From: Halobacteriales archaeon QH_8_67_36
GTDB taxonomy: Archaea > Halobacteriota > Halobacteria > Halobacteriales > Haloarculaceae
Assembly: GCA_003021755.1 (NCBI GenBank)
Contig: PXQZ01000023.1
Span: 1 to 6,512 of the forward strand
Length of the DNA stretch: 6,512 nt
Direction of reading: 5' to 3'
Part shown: positions 1-6,177 of the stretch, one piece after another
Numbering within the stretch: position 1 is the stretch's first letter
How the letters are laid out: every line of letters starts with the position of its first letter
Position numbers and translations under genes: made by a program
Notes under the pieces: model-generated
What the model saw: only the letters and a program-made list of their open reading frames with translations
What the model was told of the DNA's origin: nothing
The model's database searches: none

Positions 1-1
1 A

Positions 2-454
2 CTCTACTACTACTTCGATACGAAAGACGGGATGATCGCGGCCTTCCTCGACCGTGCCGCCGACTACCTCAGCGAGGACCTGCTGCGGGTCGAGGCCGAG
101 GACCCGGAAGCGGCGCTGCGGGACGCCTGTGAGTTCCTCTTTCGCACCCCCGAACACGAGTACGCCGGCATCGCCGTCGCTATCATGGAACTGCTCTCTC
201 ACGCCCCCCACAACGAGACGCTCCGGGCTCCGCTGCTGGAACTGGAGACCGCGTGTCTCGACGCGCTGACCGACATCGTCGGCGCCGGCGTCGAGCAGGG
301 CGTGTTCAGGGACGTCGACCCGCGCGCGACCGCCGCCTTCCTGCTGGCCGCGGCCGATGGGTCGACGGGCATCGCCGTCGCGCTGGAGATGGACGTCGTC
401 GATGACCTCCGCCGGGGCTGGATGGCGTACGTCGACAGCCTGTTGATCGACTGA
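2..454 (+). CDS. TetR-family transcriptional regulator, C-terminal part (5' end outside window)
   Basis: The reading frame is open from base 2 and gives 150 residues ending at TGA 452-454. It begins LYYYFDTKDGMIAAFLD, the classic end of the TetR helix-turn-helix: the recognition helix with a Tyr-Tyr-x-Phe motif, then helix 4. About 45-50 residues, including the first helices of the DNA-binding domain, are missing to the left. The ATG at 32 lies inside this conserved motif and is not the true start. The remaining ~130 residues are alpha-helical and acidic, as expected for the ligand-binding and dimerisation domain. TetR proteins are usually homodimeric repressors released from DNA by a small ligand, often controlling an efflux pump. 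The ligand-binding half is poorly conserved, so no ligand can be named. The regulated gene is probably upstream and out of view. PurL downstream has its own promoter and is not an obvious target. Confidence 0.88.
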   Translation, partial: LYYYFDTKDGMIAAFLDRAADYLSEDLLRVEAEDPEAALRDACEFLFRTPEHEYAGIAVAIMELLSHAPHNETLRAPLLELETACLDALTDIVGAGVEQGVFRDVDPRATAAFLLAAADGSTGIAVALEMDVVDDLRRGWMAYVDSLLID

Positions 455-531
455 TAGTGATTACTGTAGATTATGGACGGTAGCGCCTGCGGGGTCGGCG
501 TATACCGGTAAATCGCTATACGAATCACTAT
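454..531. repeat. Nested inverted repeats downstream of the tetR gene
   Basis: Two imperfectly nested dyads lie in the tetR-purL gap. The outer one is a perfect 9-base pair of arms, ATAGTGATT at 454-462 and its reverse complement AATCACTAT at 523-531. The inner one has 6-base arms, CGTATA at 499-504 and TATACG at 517-522, flanking the 8-base palindrome TACCGGTA at 503-510. TetR operators are typically short dyads of this kind, but usually sit in the regulator's own promoter, which is not in the window. The arrangement could instead be a structure at the 3' end of the tetR transcript, or chance. Confidence 0.3.
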
Positions 532-535
532 GAGA

Positions 536-556
536 CCGGCCGCGCGAGCGGGCCGG
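536..556. other. GC-rich hairpin between tetR and purL
   Basis: CCGGCC at 536-541 and GGCCGG at 551-556 can form a 6-bp stem with a 9-base loop. It lies about 80 bases after the tetR stop and just upstream of the purL promoter. No T-run follows, so it does not look like a canonical archaeal terminator. In DNA this GC-rich such a stem may be incidental. Confidence 0.2.
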
Positions 557-570
557 CGGCGCGCCCGCAT

Positions 571-584
571 GGAAAGCGATTTAG
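571..584 (+). promoter_or_regulatory. Likely purL promoter (BRE + TATA)
   Basis: A purine-rich BRE-like GGAAAGC (571-577) runs into the TATA-like GATTTAG (578-584), the only AT-rich patch in a very GC-rich stretch. Its centre is about 28 bases before the purL ATG. That puts the predicted transcription start at or next to the start codon, fitting the leaderless mRNAs common in haloarchaea. No Shine-Dalgarno sequence precedes the ATG. Confidence 0.5.
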
Positions 585-608
585 CCGGCCGGGGGCCAGG
601 CACACCCA

Positions 609-2771
609 ATGAGCCTGTCCGACAGCGACCACGAGCTGGTGGTCGAAGAGATCGGTCGGGAGCCGACGCGAGCGGAGGCCGCGCTCTTCGAGAACCTCTG
701 GAGCGAGCACTGTGCATACCGCTCCTCGCGTCCGCTCCTGACCGCCTTCGACAGCGAGGGCGACCAGGTCGTCATCGGCCCCGGTGACGACGCCGCCGTC
801 GTCTCCCTGCCGACGTACGACGGCGAGGAGACGTACATCACGATGGGCGTCGAGTCCCACAACCACCCCTCCTACGTCGACCCGTTCGACGGCGCCGCTA
901 CCGGCGTCGGCGGCATCGTCCGTGACACCCTCTCGATGGGCGCCTCCCCCATCGCGCTCGCGGACTGTCTGTACTTCGGCGAGTTCGAGCGCGAGCACTC
1001 CCAGTACCTCTTCGAGGGCGTCGTCGAGGGGATCTCCCACTACGGCAACTGCATCGGCGTCCCGACCGTGGCGGGGTCGACCGCCTTCCACGAGGACTAC
1101 GAGGGGAACCCGCTCGTGAACGTCTCCTGTATCGGCCTGTTGGACCCGGAGCGGACCATCACCGCCGAGGCCCAGGAGCCGGGTAACAAGCTCGTCCTCG
1201 TCGGCAACGCCACGGGCCGGGACGGCCTCGGCGGGGCCTCCTTCGCCAGCGAGGACCTCGCGGAGGACGCCGAGACCGAGGACCGCCCCGCAGTCCAGGT
1301 CGGTGACCCATACACGGAGAAGCTACTCATCGAGTGCAACGAGGCGCTGCTGGACGAGGCGCTGATAGAGTCCGCACGCGACCTCGGCGCCGCGGGGCTG
1401 GGCGGGGCCTCGTCGGAGCTGGTCGCCAAGGGCGGCCTCGGCGCGCGCATCGAACTGGATCGGGTCCACGAGCGCGAGCCCGACATGAACGCGATGGAGT
1501 ATCTGCTGGCCGAGAGCCAGGAGCGGCTGGTGTACGAGGTCACACCCGAGAACGTCGACCGCGTCGCCGAACTCGCCGACCGTTTCGACCTCGGCTGTTC
1601 GGTCATCGGCGAACTCACCGAGGCCGGGACGAACTACGTCTGCACGTTCGAGGGTGAGACGGTCGTCGACGTGGACGCCCACTTCCTCGGCGAGGGCGCC
1701 CCGACGAACGACCTGCCCGGCGAGGCGCCGCCCGTTCAGGAGCGGGACCTGCCGACAGTGGACCTCGGGGCGGCGTTCGACCGCATCGTCGCCAGCCCGA
1801 ACACCGCCTCCAAGCGGTGGGTGTACCGCCAGTACGACCACGAGGTACAGGTCCGGACGAGCGTGCTGCCGGGCGACGACGCTGCCGTGCTGGCCGTCCG
1901 GGAGTCCGGGACGGGCCTCGCGTTTTCCGCCGGCGCGGACCCCAACTGGACCGACGCGGCGCCATACGACGGGGCCCGCGCCGTCGCACTGGAGAACGCC
2001 ACGAACGTCGCCGCGAAGGGCGCGGTCCCCCACGCCGCCGTCGACTGTCTGAACGGCGGCAACCCCGAGAAGCCCGGCGTCTACGGCGGTTTCGAGGGCA
2101 TCGTCGACGGACTCGCGGACATGTGCAGCGAACTCGACGTGCCGGTCGTCGGCGGCAACGTCTCGCTGTACAACGACTCGGCGACCGGCCCCATCCCGCC
2201 GACGCCGACGCTCGCGCTCGTGGGTGTGAAAGAGGGGTACGACGCCCCGCCGATGGCCCTCTCCGGTGAGGGCACCCTCGTCGTCGTCGGCGACAGTTCG
2301 CTCGGAGGCGAGACGGACCCGCGACTCGGCGGCTCCGAGTACACTCGCCTCTTCGGCGGTACCGACGCCTTCCCCGAACTGCCGGCCGACCCGGCGGGCC
2401 TCATCGGGACCATCGCCGAGGTGGCCGACGAGGACCACGTACTGGCCTCCCACGACGTGAGCCACGGTGGCCTCGCGGTCGCGCTGGCGGAGATGGTCCA
2501 CGAGGACGCCGGCGCCAGCGTCGACCTGCCGACGGTCGACCGCGGGACCCACAAGCGACTCCTGTTCAACGAACAGCCCGGCCGGGTCGTCTTCGAGACG
2601 ACCGACCCCGCCGCGGTCGGTGAGGCCTTCGACGGCGTCGCGCCGGTGACGGAACTGGGCGAAGCCGACGGCTCGAACCACCTCGAAATCACGGGCAACG
2701 ACGACCGTCTGCACTACGACGCGACGGAGATAGCCGAGCTTCGGAACACTATCGAAGACGAACTGGGTTGA
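609..2771 (+). CDS. purL: Phosphoribosylformylglycinamidine synthase subunit PurL
   Basis: PurL catalyses the fourth step of de novo purine synthesis in the cytoplasm: ATP-dependent amidation of FGAR to FGAM, using ammonia delivered by the glutaminase PurQ with help from PurS. The 720-residue length fits the small-type PurL of archaea and Gram-positive bacteria. Signature stretches visible are NLWSEHCAYRSS (residues 29-40, with the conserved His34), GPGDDAAVV (57-65), the hallmark ESHNHP (82-87) and GVGGIVRD (99-106). A second synthetase half includes LPGDDAAVLAV, an NGGNPEK motif, GGNVSLYN and ASHDVSHGGLAVALAEM. The order is thus AIRS-N, AIRS-C, AIRS-N, AIRS-C. The ATG at 609 gives the usual short haloarchaeal N-terminus and sits at leaderless distance from a promoter. 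There is no N-terminal PurS-like or C-terminal glutaminase domain, so separate PurS and PurQ must be encoded elsewhere. The gene looks intact. Confidence 0.97.
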   Translation: MSLSDSDHELVVEEIGREPTRAEAALFENLWSEHCAYRSSRPLLTAFDSEGDQVVIGPGDDAAVVSLPTYDGEETYITMGVESHNHPSYVDPFDGAATGVGGIVRDTLSMGASPIALADCLYFGEFEREHSQYLFEGVVEGISHYGNCIGVPTVAGSTAFHEDYEGNPLVNVSCIGLLDPERTITAEAQEPGNKLVLVGNATGRDGLGGASFASEDLAEDAETEDRPAVQVGDPYTEKLLIECNEALLDEALIESARDLGAAGLGGASSELVAKGGLGARIELDRVHEREPDMNAMEYLLAESQERLVYEVTPENVDRVAELADRFDLGCSVIGELTEAGTNYVCTFEGETVVDVDAHFLGEGAPTNDLPGEAPPVQERDLPTVDLGAAFDRIVASPNTASKRWVYRQYDHEVQVRTSVLPGDDAAVLAVRESGTGLAFSAGADPNWTDAAPYDGARAVALENATNVAAKGAVPHAAVDCLNGGNPEKPGVYGGFEGIVDGLADMCSELDVPVVGGNVSLYNDSATGPIPPTPTLALVGVKEGYDAPPMALSGEGTLVVVGDSSLGGETDPRLGGSEYTRLFGGTDAFPELPADPAGLIGTIAEVADEDHVLASHDVSHGGLAVALAEMVHEDAGASVDLPTVDRGTHKRLLFNEQPGRVVFETTDPAAVGEAFDGVAPVTELGEADGSNHLEITGNDDRLHYDATEIAELRNTIEDELG

Positions 2772-2785
2772 ACCTCCGAAACCGT

Positions 2786-2977
2786 CTACACCAGCGCCAG
2801 CGCGACGCCGAACGTGAGTCCCAGTCCGACGAGCGCGACGACGGCACCCCGGCCGACCTGGCCCATCGTGAACTCGCTCTGGGGCGCTGTCGACCGCAGT
2901 GGCGGCGCTCTCGCGGGCAGTTCGACGCCTTCGGGATCGTAGTCGGGGCGGTCCTCGTCGTGGTGGTCGTCTGCCAT
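2786..2977 (-). CDS. Small single-span membrane protein, haloarchaeal hypothetical (DUF7550-like)
   Basis: The product has 63 residues. Residues 1-35 are polar and acidic with an initial Asp/His cluster (MADDHHDEDRPD). Then comes the short motif SEFTMGQVGRG (34-44) and a C-terminal hydrophobic segment (about 45-63, rich in Val, Leu, Gly and Ala) long enough for one membrane span. Small proteins with a histidine/aspartate head and one C-terminal helix occur across haloarchaea. From memory this matches the family named DUF7550, whose function is unknown. A GTG four codons upstream (2989) is in frame, but the ATG at 2977 starts with the family-typical MADDHH and is preferred. The gene converges on purL with 14 bases between the stop codons and is divergent from the pilin-LamG gene. 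I see no convincing promoter box. Confidence 0.75.
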   Translation of the reverse strand: MADDHHDEDRPDYDPEGVELPARAPPLRSTAPQSEFTMGQVGRGAVVALVGLGLTFGVALALV

Positions 2978-3050
2978 ACGAAGGGACACTGTCAGGAGCC
3001 ACCTGTAGCTGTCGAATTCCGGCTACTCCCCGACCAACGGGCACGCCCAT

Positions 3051-3062
3051 CGAAACTATTAG
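3051..3062 (+). promoter_or_regulatory. Likely promoter of the pilin-LamG gene
   Basis: CGAAA (3051-3055, BRE-like) is followed by the TATA-like CTATTAG (3056-3062). Its centre is about 28 bases before the ATG at 3087, the same spacing as at purL. This supports a leaderless transcript and favours ATG 3087 over the in-frame TTG at 3072. Confidence 0.5.
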
Positions 3063-3086
3063 GACACTGGGTTGATATTTCAGGGT

Positions 3087-4079
3087 ATGTTACGTGATTC
3101 GGGGCGGGCCGCGTCGTCAGTCATCGGCGTACTGTTGCTGGTGGGGGTCGTCGTCGTGGTCGGCGGCGTGGTTGCCGTCGGTGCGCTGACCTTTCTCGAC
3201 GGGACCGGTGCGCCGGAAGCCACGGCGTCGTTCGACTACGAGCAGACGGCGGCCGGACTGCGGATGACGCCACAGGCTATCAGCACGACCGTAACCGTTC
3301 GGCTCAACGGACAAGAGGTAGCGACGTTCGACCCGGAGAGCGCCGGTCAATCCGCACTGCTGCCGACGGCGCCCGGCGACCGGATTACGGTCGTCTCTAC
3401 CGACGAGGAGCGGTCGGTGCTGGTCGACCGCACCGTCGACGACCGCTCGGAGGTGGGCGATTTCATCGCCTACTACACGTTCGACGGTGAGGACGGCGAC
3501 ACGACGCTCGAAGACCAGTCCGGTAACGGGAACGACGGGACGCTCACGGGGGAGTCAGGCGACTGGACCGGTAGCTCCTACGAGTTCGACGGGGACGACT
3601 ACTTCACCGTCTCCGACATCGGGGTCTCCGGGACGGAGGTCGACGAGTTCACCGTCGCCGTCGCCTACAAGCAGACCGACCCGGGCGGTGGTGACGACGT
3701 GAGCCAGCTCGTCGAGCATCAGTACGAGGGGGTCAGTAACGAGTGGTTCCTGGAGAACCGATACGGCAGTGACAGCTACAGAACCGAGTTCGCAGTGGAG
3801 TTCCCCGACAATCAGGTCGCGTCCGGCTACGATTACGACCTCGGCGAGCGACACGTCGCAGTCGGTACGTACGACGGCAGCGACTACTCGCTGTACGTCG
3901 ACGGTTCGCGTGTCGGCGGTGGAAGCCACGACGACACCGTCGACACCGAAGAGATGCGGATCGGTCGGGACTTCGAGTCCGATATCCAGTACTTCAACGG
4001 GGAGATATACGAGGTCCGTCTCTACTACACGGCCTTCGGCGAGGCGGAAGTCGAGCGCATCACGAACGCCATGGAGTAG
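3087..4079 (+). CDS. Archaeal pilin-like N-terminus fused to a LamG (concanavalin-like) domain, cell-surface protein
   Basis: From ATG 3087 the protein has 330 residues. Residues 1-8 (MLRDSGRA) form a short charged leader, then ASSVIGVLLLVG and a Val/Gly-rich helix to about residue 36. This matches the class III signal and hydrophobic core of haloarchaeal type IV pilins (Pilin_N), where the consensus is SPVIG; here Ser replaces Pro. Cleavage by the prepilin peptidase PibD is expected near residue 8. Residues 46-118 resemble the small beta domain that follows in these pilins (ASFDYEQTAAGLRM, then a VRLNG strand). Residues 124-328 form a LamG/jellyroll domain: YYTFDGEDGD, DQSGNGNDGTL, YEFDGDDYFTV, FTVAVAYKQTD, HVAVGTYDGS, SLYVDG and FNGEIYEVRLY. 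Such domains usually bind sugars or proteins, so a surface adhesin or minor pilin tip is plausible but inferred. It has its own promoter and lies 52 bases before hisF. Its ligand is unknown. Confidence 0.88.
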   Translation: MLRDSGRAASSVIGVLLLVGVVVVVGGVVAVGALTFLDGTGAPEATASFDYEQTAAGLRMTPQAISTTVTVRLNGQEVATFDPESAGQSALLPTAPGDRITVVSTDEERSVLVDRTVDDRSEVGDFIAYYTFDGEDGDTTLEDQSGNGNDGTLTGESGDWTGSSYEFDGDDYFTVSDIGVSGTEVDEFTVAVAYKQTDPGGGDDVSQLVEHQYEGVSNEWFLENRYGSDSYRTEFAVEFPDNQVASGYDYDLGERHVAVGTYDGSDYSLYVDGSRVGGGSHDDTVDTEEMRIGRDFESDIQYFNGEIYEVRLYYTAFGEAEVERITNAME

Positions 4080-4131
4080 TTACCCGAGTCGAAACGATGA
4101 AACGGTCCTGTGGCGAACCTACGGACACTGA

Positions 4132-4947
4132 ATGACTCTGACCAAACGCGTCATTCCGTGTATCGACGTCGACGTCGACGAGAACGGGGACGCGGCCGTC
4201 TACACCGGCGTGAACTTCGAGGACCTGGAGTACACCGGCGACCCGGTCGAGATGGCCAAAGCGTACAACAGGTCCGGCGCCGACGAGTTCGTCTTCCTCG
4301 ACATCACCGCCTCCGCCGAGGGTCGCGAGACGATGCTCGATACGGTGTCGGCGGTGGCCGACGAGGTGTTCATCCCCCTGACCGTCGGCGGCGGCATCCG
4401 CACCCGCGAGGACATCAAGGAGACGCTGCGGGCCGGCGCGGACAAGGTTTCCATCAACTCCGGCGCCATCGCGAACCCGGACCTCATCGAGGACGGCGCC
4501 GCGGCCTTCGGCAGCCAGTGTATCGTCATCTCGCTGGACGCACAGCGGCGTTTCGACGGCCAGGGCGAGCAGTACGTCGAGGTCGACGGCGAGTCCTGCT
4601 GGTTCGAGTGTACGGTCAAGGGCGGCCGCGAGGGGACCGGGCTCGATGCGGTCGAGTGGGCGACGGAGGCCGAGCGGCGTGGGGCCGGCGAGATCTTCGT
4701 CAACTCCATCGACGCCGACGGTACCAAGGACGGCTACGACATCCCGCTGCTGACGGCGGTTTGTGACGCGGTGTCGACGCCGGTCATCGCCTCGTCGGGC
4801 TGTGGCGGCCCCGAAGACATGGAAGAGGTGTTCGTCGACGCCGGTGCCGATGCCGGACTCGCGGCCTCCATCTTCCACTTCGGCGAGTACTCCATCGCGG
4901 AGACCAAACAGTACCTCGACGAGCGGGGGATTCCGGTCCGTCTGTGA
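4132..4947 (+). CDS. hisF: Imidazole glycerol phosphate synthase cyclase subunit HisF
   Basis: HisF forms the cyclase half of IGP synthase. With ammonia from HisH it converts PRFAR to imidazole glycerol phosphate (histidine pathway) and AICAR (a purine intermediate). The 271-residue beta/alpha barrel shows the expected landmarks: KRVIPCIDVD with catalytic Asp12, NFEDL, FLDITAS, the phosphate-binding TVGGGIR (84-90), ADKVSINSGA, SLDAQ with the second catalytic Asp136, EIFVNSIDADGTKDGYD (187-203) and the second phosphate site IASSGCGG (219-226), ending AASIFHF. Small additions relative to bacterial HisF, such as the acidic insert after CIDVD and the stretch around CWFEC, are typical of haloarchaeal versions. 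The ATG at 4132 fits the family N-terminus. A CGAAAC motif at 4090-4095 could be a weak BRE, but there is no clear TATA box. Read-through from the gene 52 bases upstream is therefore possible. HisH is not in the window. Confidence 0.97.
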   Translation: MTLTKRVIPCIDVDVDENGDAAVYTGVNFEDLEYTGDPVEMAKAYNRSGADEFVFLDITASAEGRETMLDTVSAVADEVFIPLTVGGGIRTREDIKETLRAGADKVSINSGAIANPDLIEDGAAAFGSQCIVISLDAQRRFDGQGEQYVEVDGESCWFECTVKGGREGTGLDAVEWATEAERRGAGEIFVNSIDADGTKDGYDIPLLTAVCDAVSTPVIASSGCGGPEDMEEVFVDAGADAGLAASIFHFGEYSIAETKQYLDERGIPVRL

Positions 4948-5161
4948 CTACCCGGCGAACGTCGACGGTGATCGTGTAGCCGTGACACTGGAACGTGACC
5001 TCGGCCGGCGAGCGACCCGGCCAAGTGGTGCCGGCCAGCAGCGTCCAGTTCGTCCGGGTCGACGCCCGCCCGGTGGGCCACCGCCTCAACCACGGTCTCG
5101 CTGGCCGGTTATCGCTTCCCCAGTGACGTAGCTCCCACCCGCTGTATGCAGGACCGCTCAT
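4946..5161 (-). pseudogene. Decayed HalOD1 output-domain gene, two frameshifts, convergent with hisF
   Basis: No intact frame exists here, but consecutive pieces of a small HalOD1-type protein can be read on the minus strand. Piece 1 (from ATG 5161 to about 5105) gives MSGPAYSGWELRHWGSDNRP. Piece 2, in another frame (5108-5043), gives PASETVVEAVAHRAGV then DPDELD, the hallmark start of the HalOD1 domain. Piece 3, back in the first frame (5041-4946), gives LLAGTTWPGRSPAEV then TFQCHGYTITVDVRRVV, matching the HalOD1 end (aromatic, H/Y-GY, TVD). A stop (5111-5109) closes piece 2 on its upstream side. About 12-15 residues expected between pieces 2 and 3 (the LYxxIDPDALDAL stretch) are missing, so a deletion not divisible by three likely caused the second frameshift. 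HalOD1 domains are thought to act as haloarchaeal signalling outputs. Pieces 2 and 3 are well supported; piece 1 is weaker. Confidence 0.6.
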
Positions 5162-5283
5162 GCGAGAAACGCACGGGAACGTCTCCGCACGCACCGGTCA
5201 CAGCTCCGACGCAGGCGGTTCGTGACCCGGCGGCGGCTGCCCATGCCGCGACTCATTTGTAGCTCGACCGTCTAGCCCGGGTG
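5162..5283. other. Intergenic region upstream of the zinc-ribbon gene
   Basis: About 120 bases with no coding signal that I can support on either strand. It would have held the promoter of the HalOD1 relic on the minus strand, but no TATA-like box remains about 27 bases before 5161, consistent with loss of function. On the plus strand the right end holds a weak promoter candidate for the next gene. Confidence 0.4.
5251..5263 (+). promoter_or_regulatory. Possible promoter of the zinc-ribbon membrane protein gene
   Basis: CATTTGTAG (5254-5262) is the only AT-richer patch before the gene. It is centred about 27 bases upstream of the ATG at 5284, the leaderless spacing seen elsewhere in this window. 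The match to a TATA box is weak and no clear BRE precedes it. Confidence 0.33.
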
Positions 5284-6120
5284 ATGGAATGGCGGTGTGA
5301 GTGGTGCGAGAAACCACACGAGGAGAACGACCCGCCCTGTGACAACTGCGGGCACGGTAGCTTCGAGAAGGCGGTTCGGCAGGTCAACCACGACGTGGTC
5401 CCCGGCGGCACCGTCTGGATATGCCAGGACTGCGGGCGGTCCCACCAGCGCAACTCACCCCCCTGTAAGCGGTGTGGCGGGGCGGACCTCCGGATACGCG
5501 AGGGGGCGCCGGAGACGGACCCGCTGGACGATATCGGCACCCGCTGGCTGGACGTGCTCGAACCGAAGTACGTCGCCGGCTACGCCGTCGTCGCGGTGCT
5601 GCTCGGGGTCCTCCTGTTGTCGGCGGTGGGTGTCATCTCGCTACCGACGCTGGGCGGGCCGGAGGGCCCGCCGCCAGTGCCCGAGGCGCCGGGCAGCGCC
5701 GACGGCGTCGGTGACCTCTCGCTCGCCGGGGTCGAAGACGCCTACGTCGCCGAACTGAACGAGCGACGGGCGGCCGAGGACGCCGGGCAGCTCACCCGGA
5801 ACGCCACCGGCGACGAGGCCGCGAGCTACTACAACAAGGCGACCGTCGCCGCGGCCGCCGGCGACGGCGAGCGCCCCGACCGGGAGGCAATCACCCGGTT
5901 CCCCCTCGCCTGTGACACGCCGGTCCTCGTCAGCTACCGCGTGGCACCCGAACGGACCGGCCAGCCGGTGAGCGAGTTCGACAACGAGAGCCGGCTGGCG
6001 ACGGCGCTGGTCGACAGCTATGTCGAGCGGGGAAACGCCTTCCGCGACGGTGACACCGTCGGCGTCGACATCCACGTCGCGCCGGACGATACCGTCTTCG
6101 TCACCTACGTCGTCTGCTGA
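5284..6120 (+). CDS. Membrane protein with two zinc ribbons and a degenerate CAP-like domain
   Basis: From ATG 5284 the protein has 278 residues; a GTG one codon earlier is possible. Two near-repeated zinc ribbons come first: Cys5-x2-Cys8 with Cys19-x2-Cys22, and Cys47-x2-Cys50 with Cys61-x2-Cys64. Both have ten residues between knuckles and a shared C-x-x-C-x3-H-x3-N-x-P-P-C-x-x-C layout. After a linker, residues 96-118 (YVAGYAVVAVLLGVLLLSAV and following) form one membrane span, then a Pro/Gly-rich linker. Residues 145-278 look like a worn CAP/SCP domain: VEDAYVAELNERRA resembles its first helix, and VGVDIHVAPDDTVFVTYVVC its last strands and terminal Cys. The His and Glu residues that define the CAP active site are not seen at the expected places. 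Cys210 and the final Cys278 could pair outside the cell. The ribbons are probably cytoplasmic. Similar haloarchaeal proteins exist from memory; the function is unknown. Confidence 0.82.
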   Translation: MEWRCEWCEKPHEENDPPCDNCGHGSFEKAVRQVNHDVVPGGTVWICQDCGRSHQRNSPPCKRCGGADLRIREGAPETDPLDDIGTRWLDVLEPKYVAGYAVVAVLLGVLLLSAVGVISLPTLGGPEGPPPVPEAPGSADGVGDLSLAGVEDAYVAELNERRAAEDAGQLTRNATGDEAASYYNKATVAAAAGDGERPDREAITRFPLACDTPVLVSYRVAPERTGQPVSEFDNESRLATALVDSYVERGNAFRDGDTVGVDIHVAPDDTVFVTYVVC

Positions 6121-6129
6121 GACGGATGC

Positions 6130-6148
6130 TGCCGCCCCGGGGTCGGCA
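6130..6148. terminator. Possible shared hairpin between convergent genes
   Basis: TGCCG at 6130-6134 pairs with CGGCA at 6144-6148 around CCCCGGGGT, giving a compact dyad in the 57-base gap between two convergent stop codons. Its position suits a two-way transcript end, but neither side carries the T-run used in archaeal termination, so this is tentative. Confidence 0.25.
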
Positions 6149-6177
6149 CACTCCGGAGAGAGAACCCGGCCGAGAAC

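Noticed and set aside
1323..3050. A 575-codon open frame on the minus strand opposite purL
   Set aside because: Long antisense frames are normal opposite GC-rich haloarchaeal genes. Its translation is rich in Arg, Gly and Val with no recognisable domain, while the plus strand encodes an unambiguous PurL.
2768..3097. A plus-strand frame of 109 codons starting inside the purL stop region
   Set aside because: It runs opposite the small membrane protein gene and across the promoter of the pilin-LamG gene, and its translation is charged and low-complexity. The minus-strand gene has an acidic head and a clear membrane helix, so it explains the region better.
4060..4878. A 272-codon open frame on the minus strand opposite hisF
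   Set aside because: It is the antisense shadow of hisF, with an arginine- and valine-rich translation and no family features. HisF motifs on the plus strand are decisive.
609..4947. purL and hisF as parts of one purine-histidine operon
   Set aside because: A convergent gene lies between them and the pilin-LamG gene has its own promoter. The shared AICAR link is real biochemistry but there is no operon evidence.
4784..5194. A minus-strand 136-codon frame covering the hisF end and the following gap as one intact gene
   Set aside because: Only its 5161-5105 and 5041-4946 parts carry HalOD1-like sequence. The key SETVVEAVA segment is in a different frame, and the rest is antisense to hisF, so it is better read as part of a frameshifted relic.
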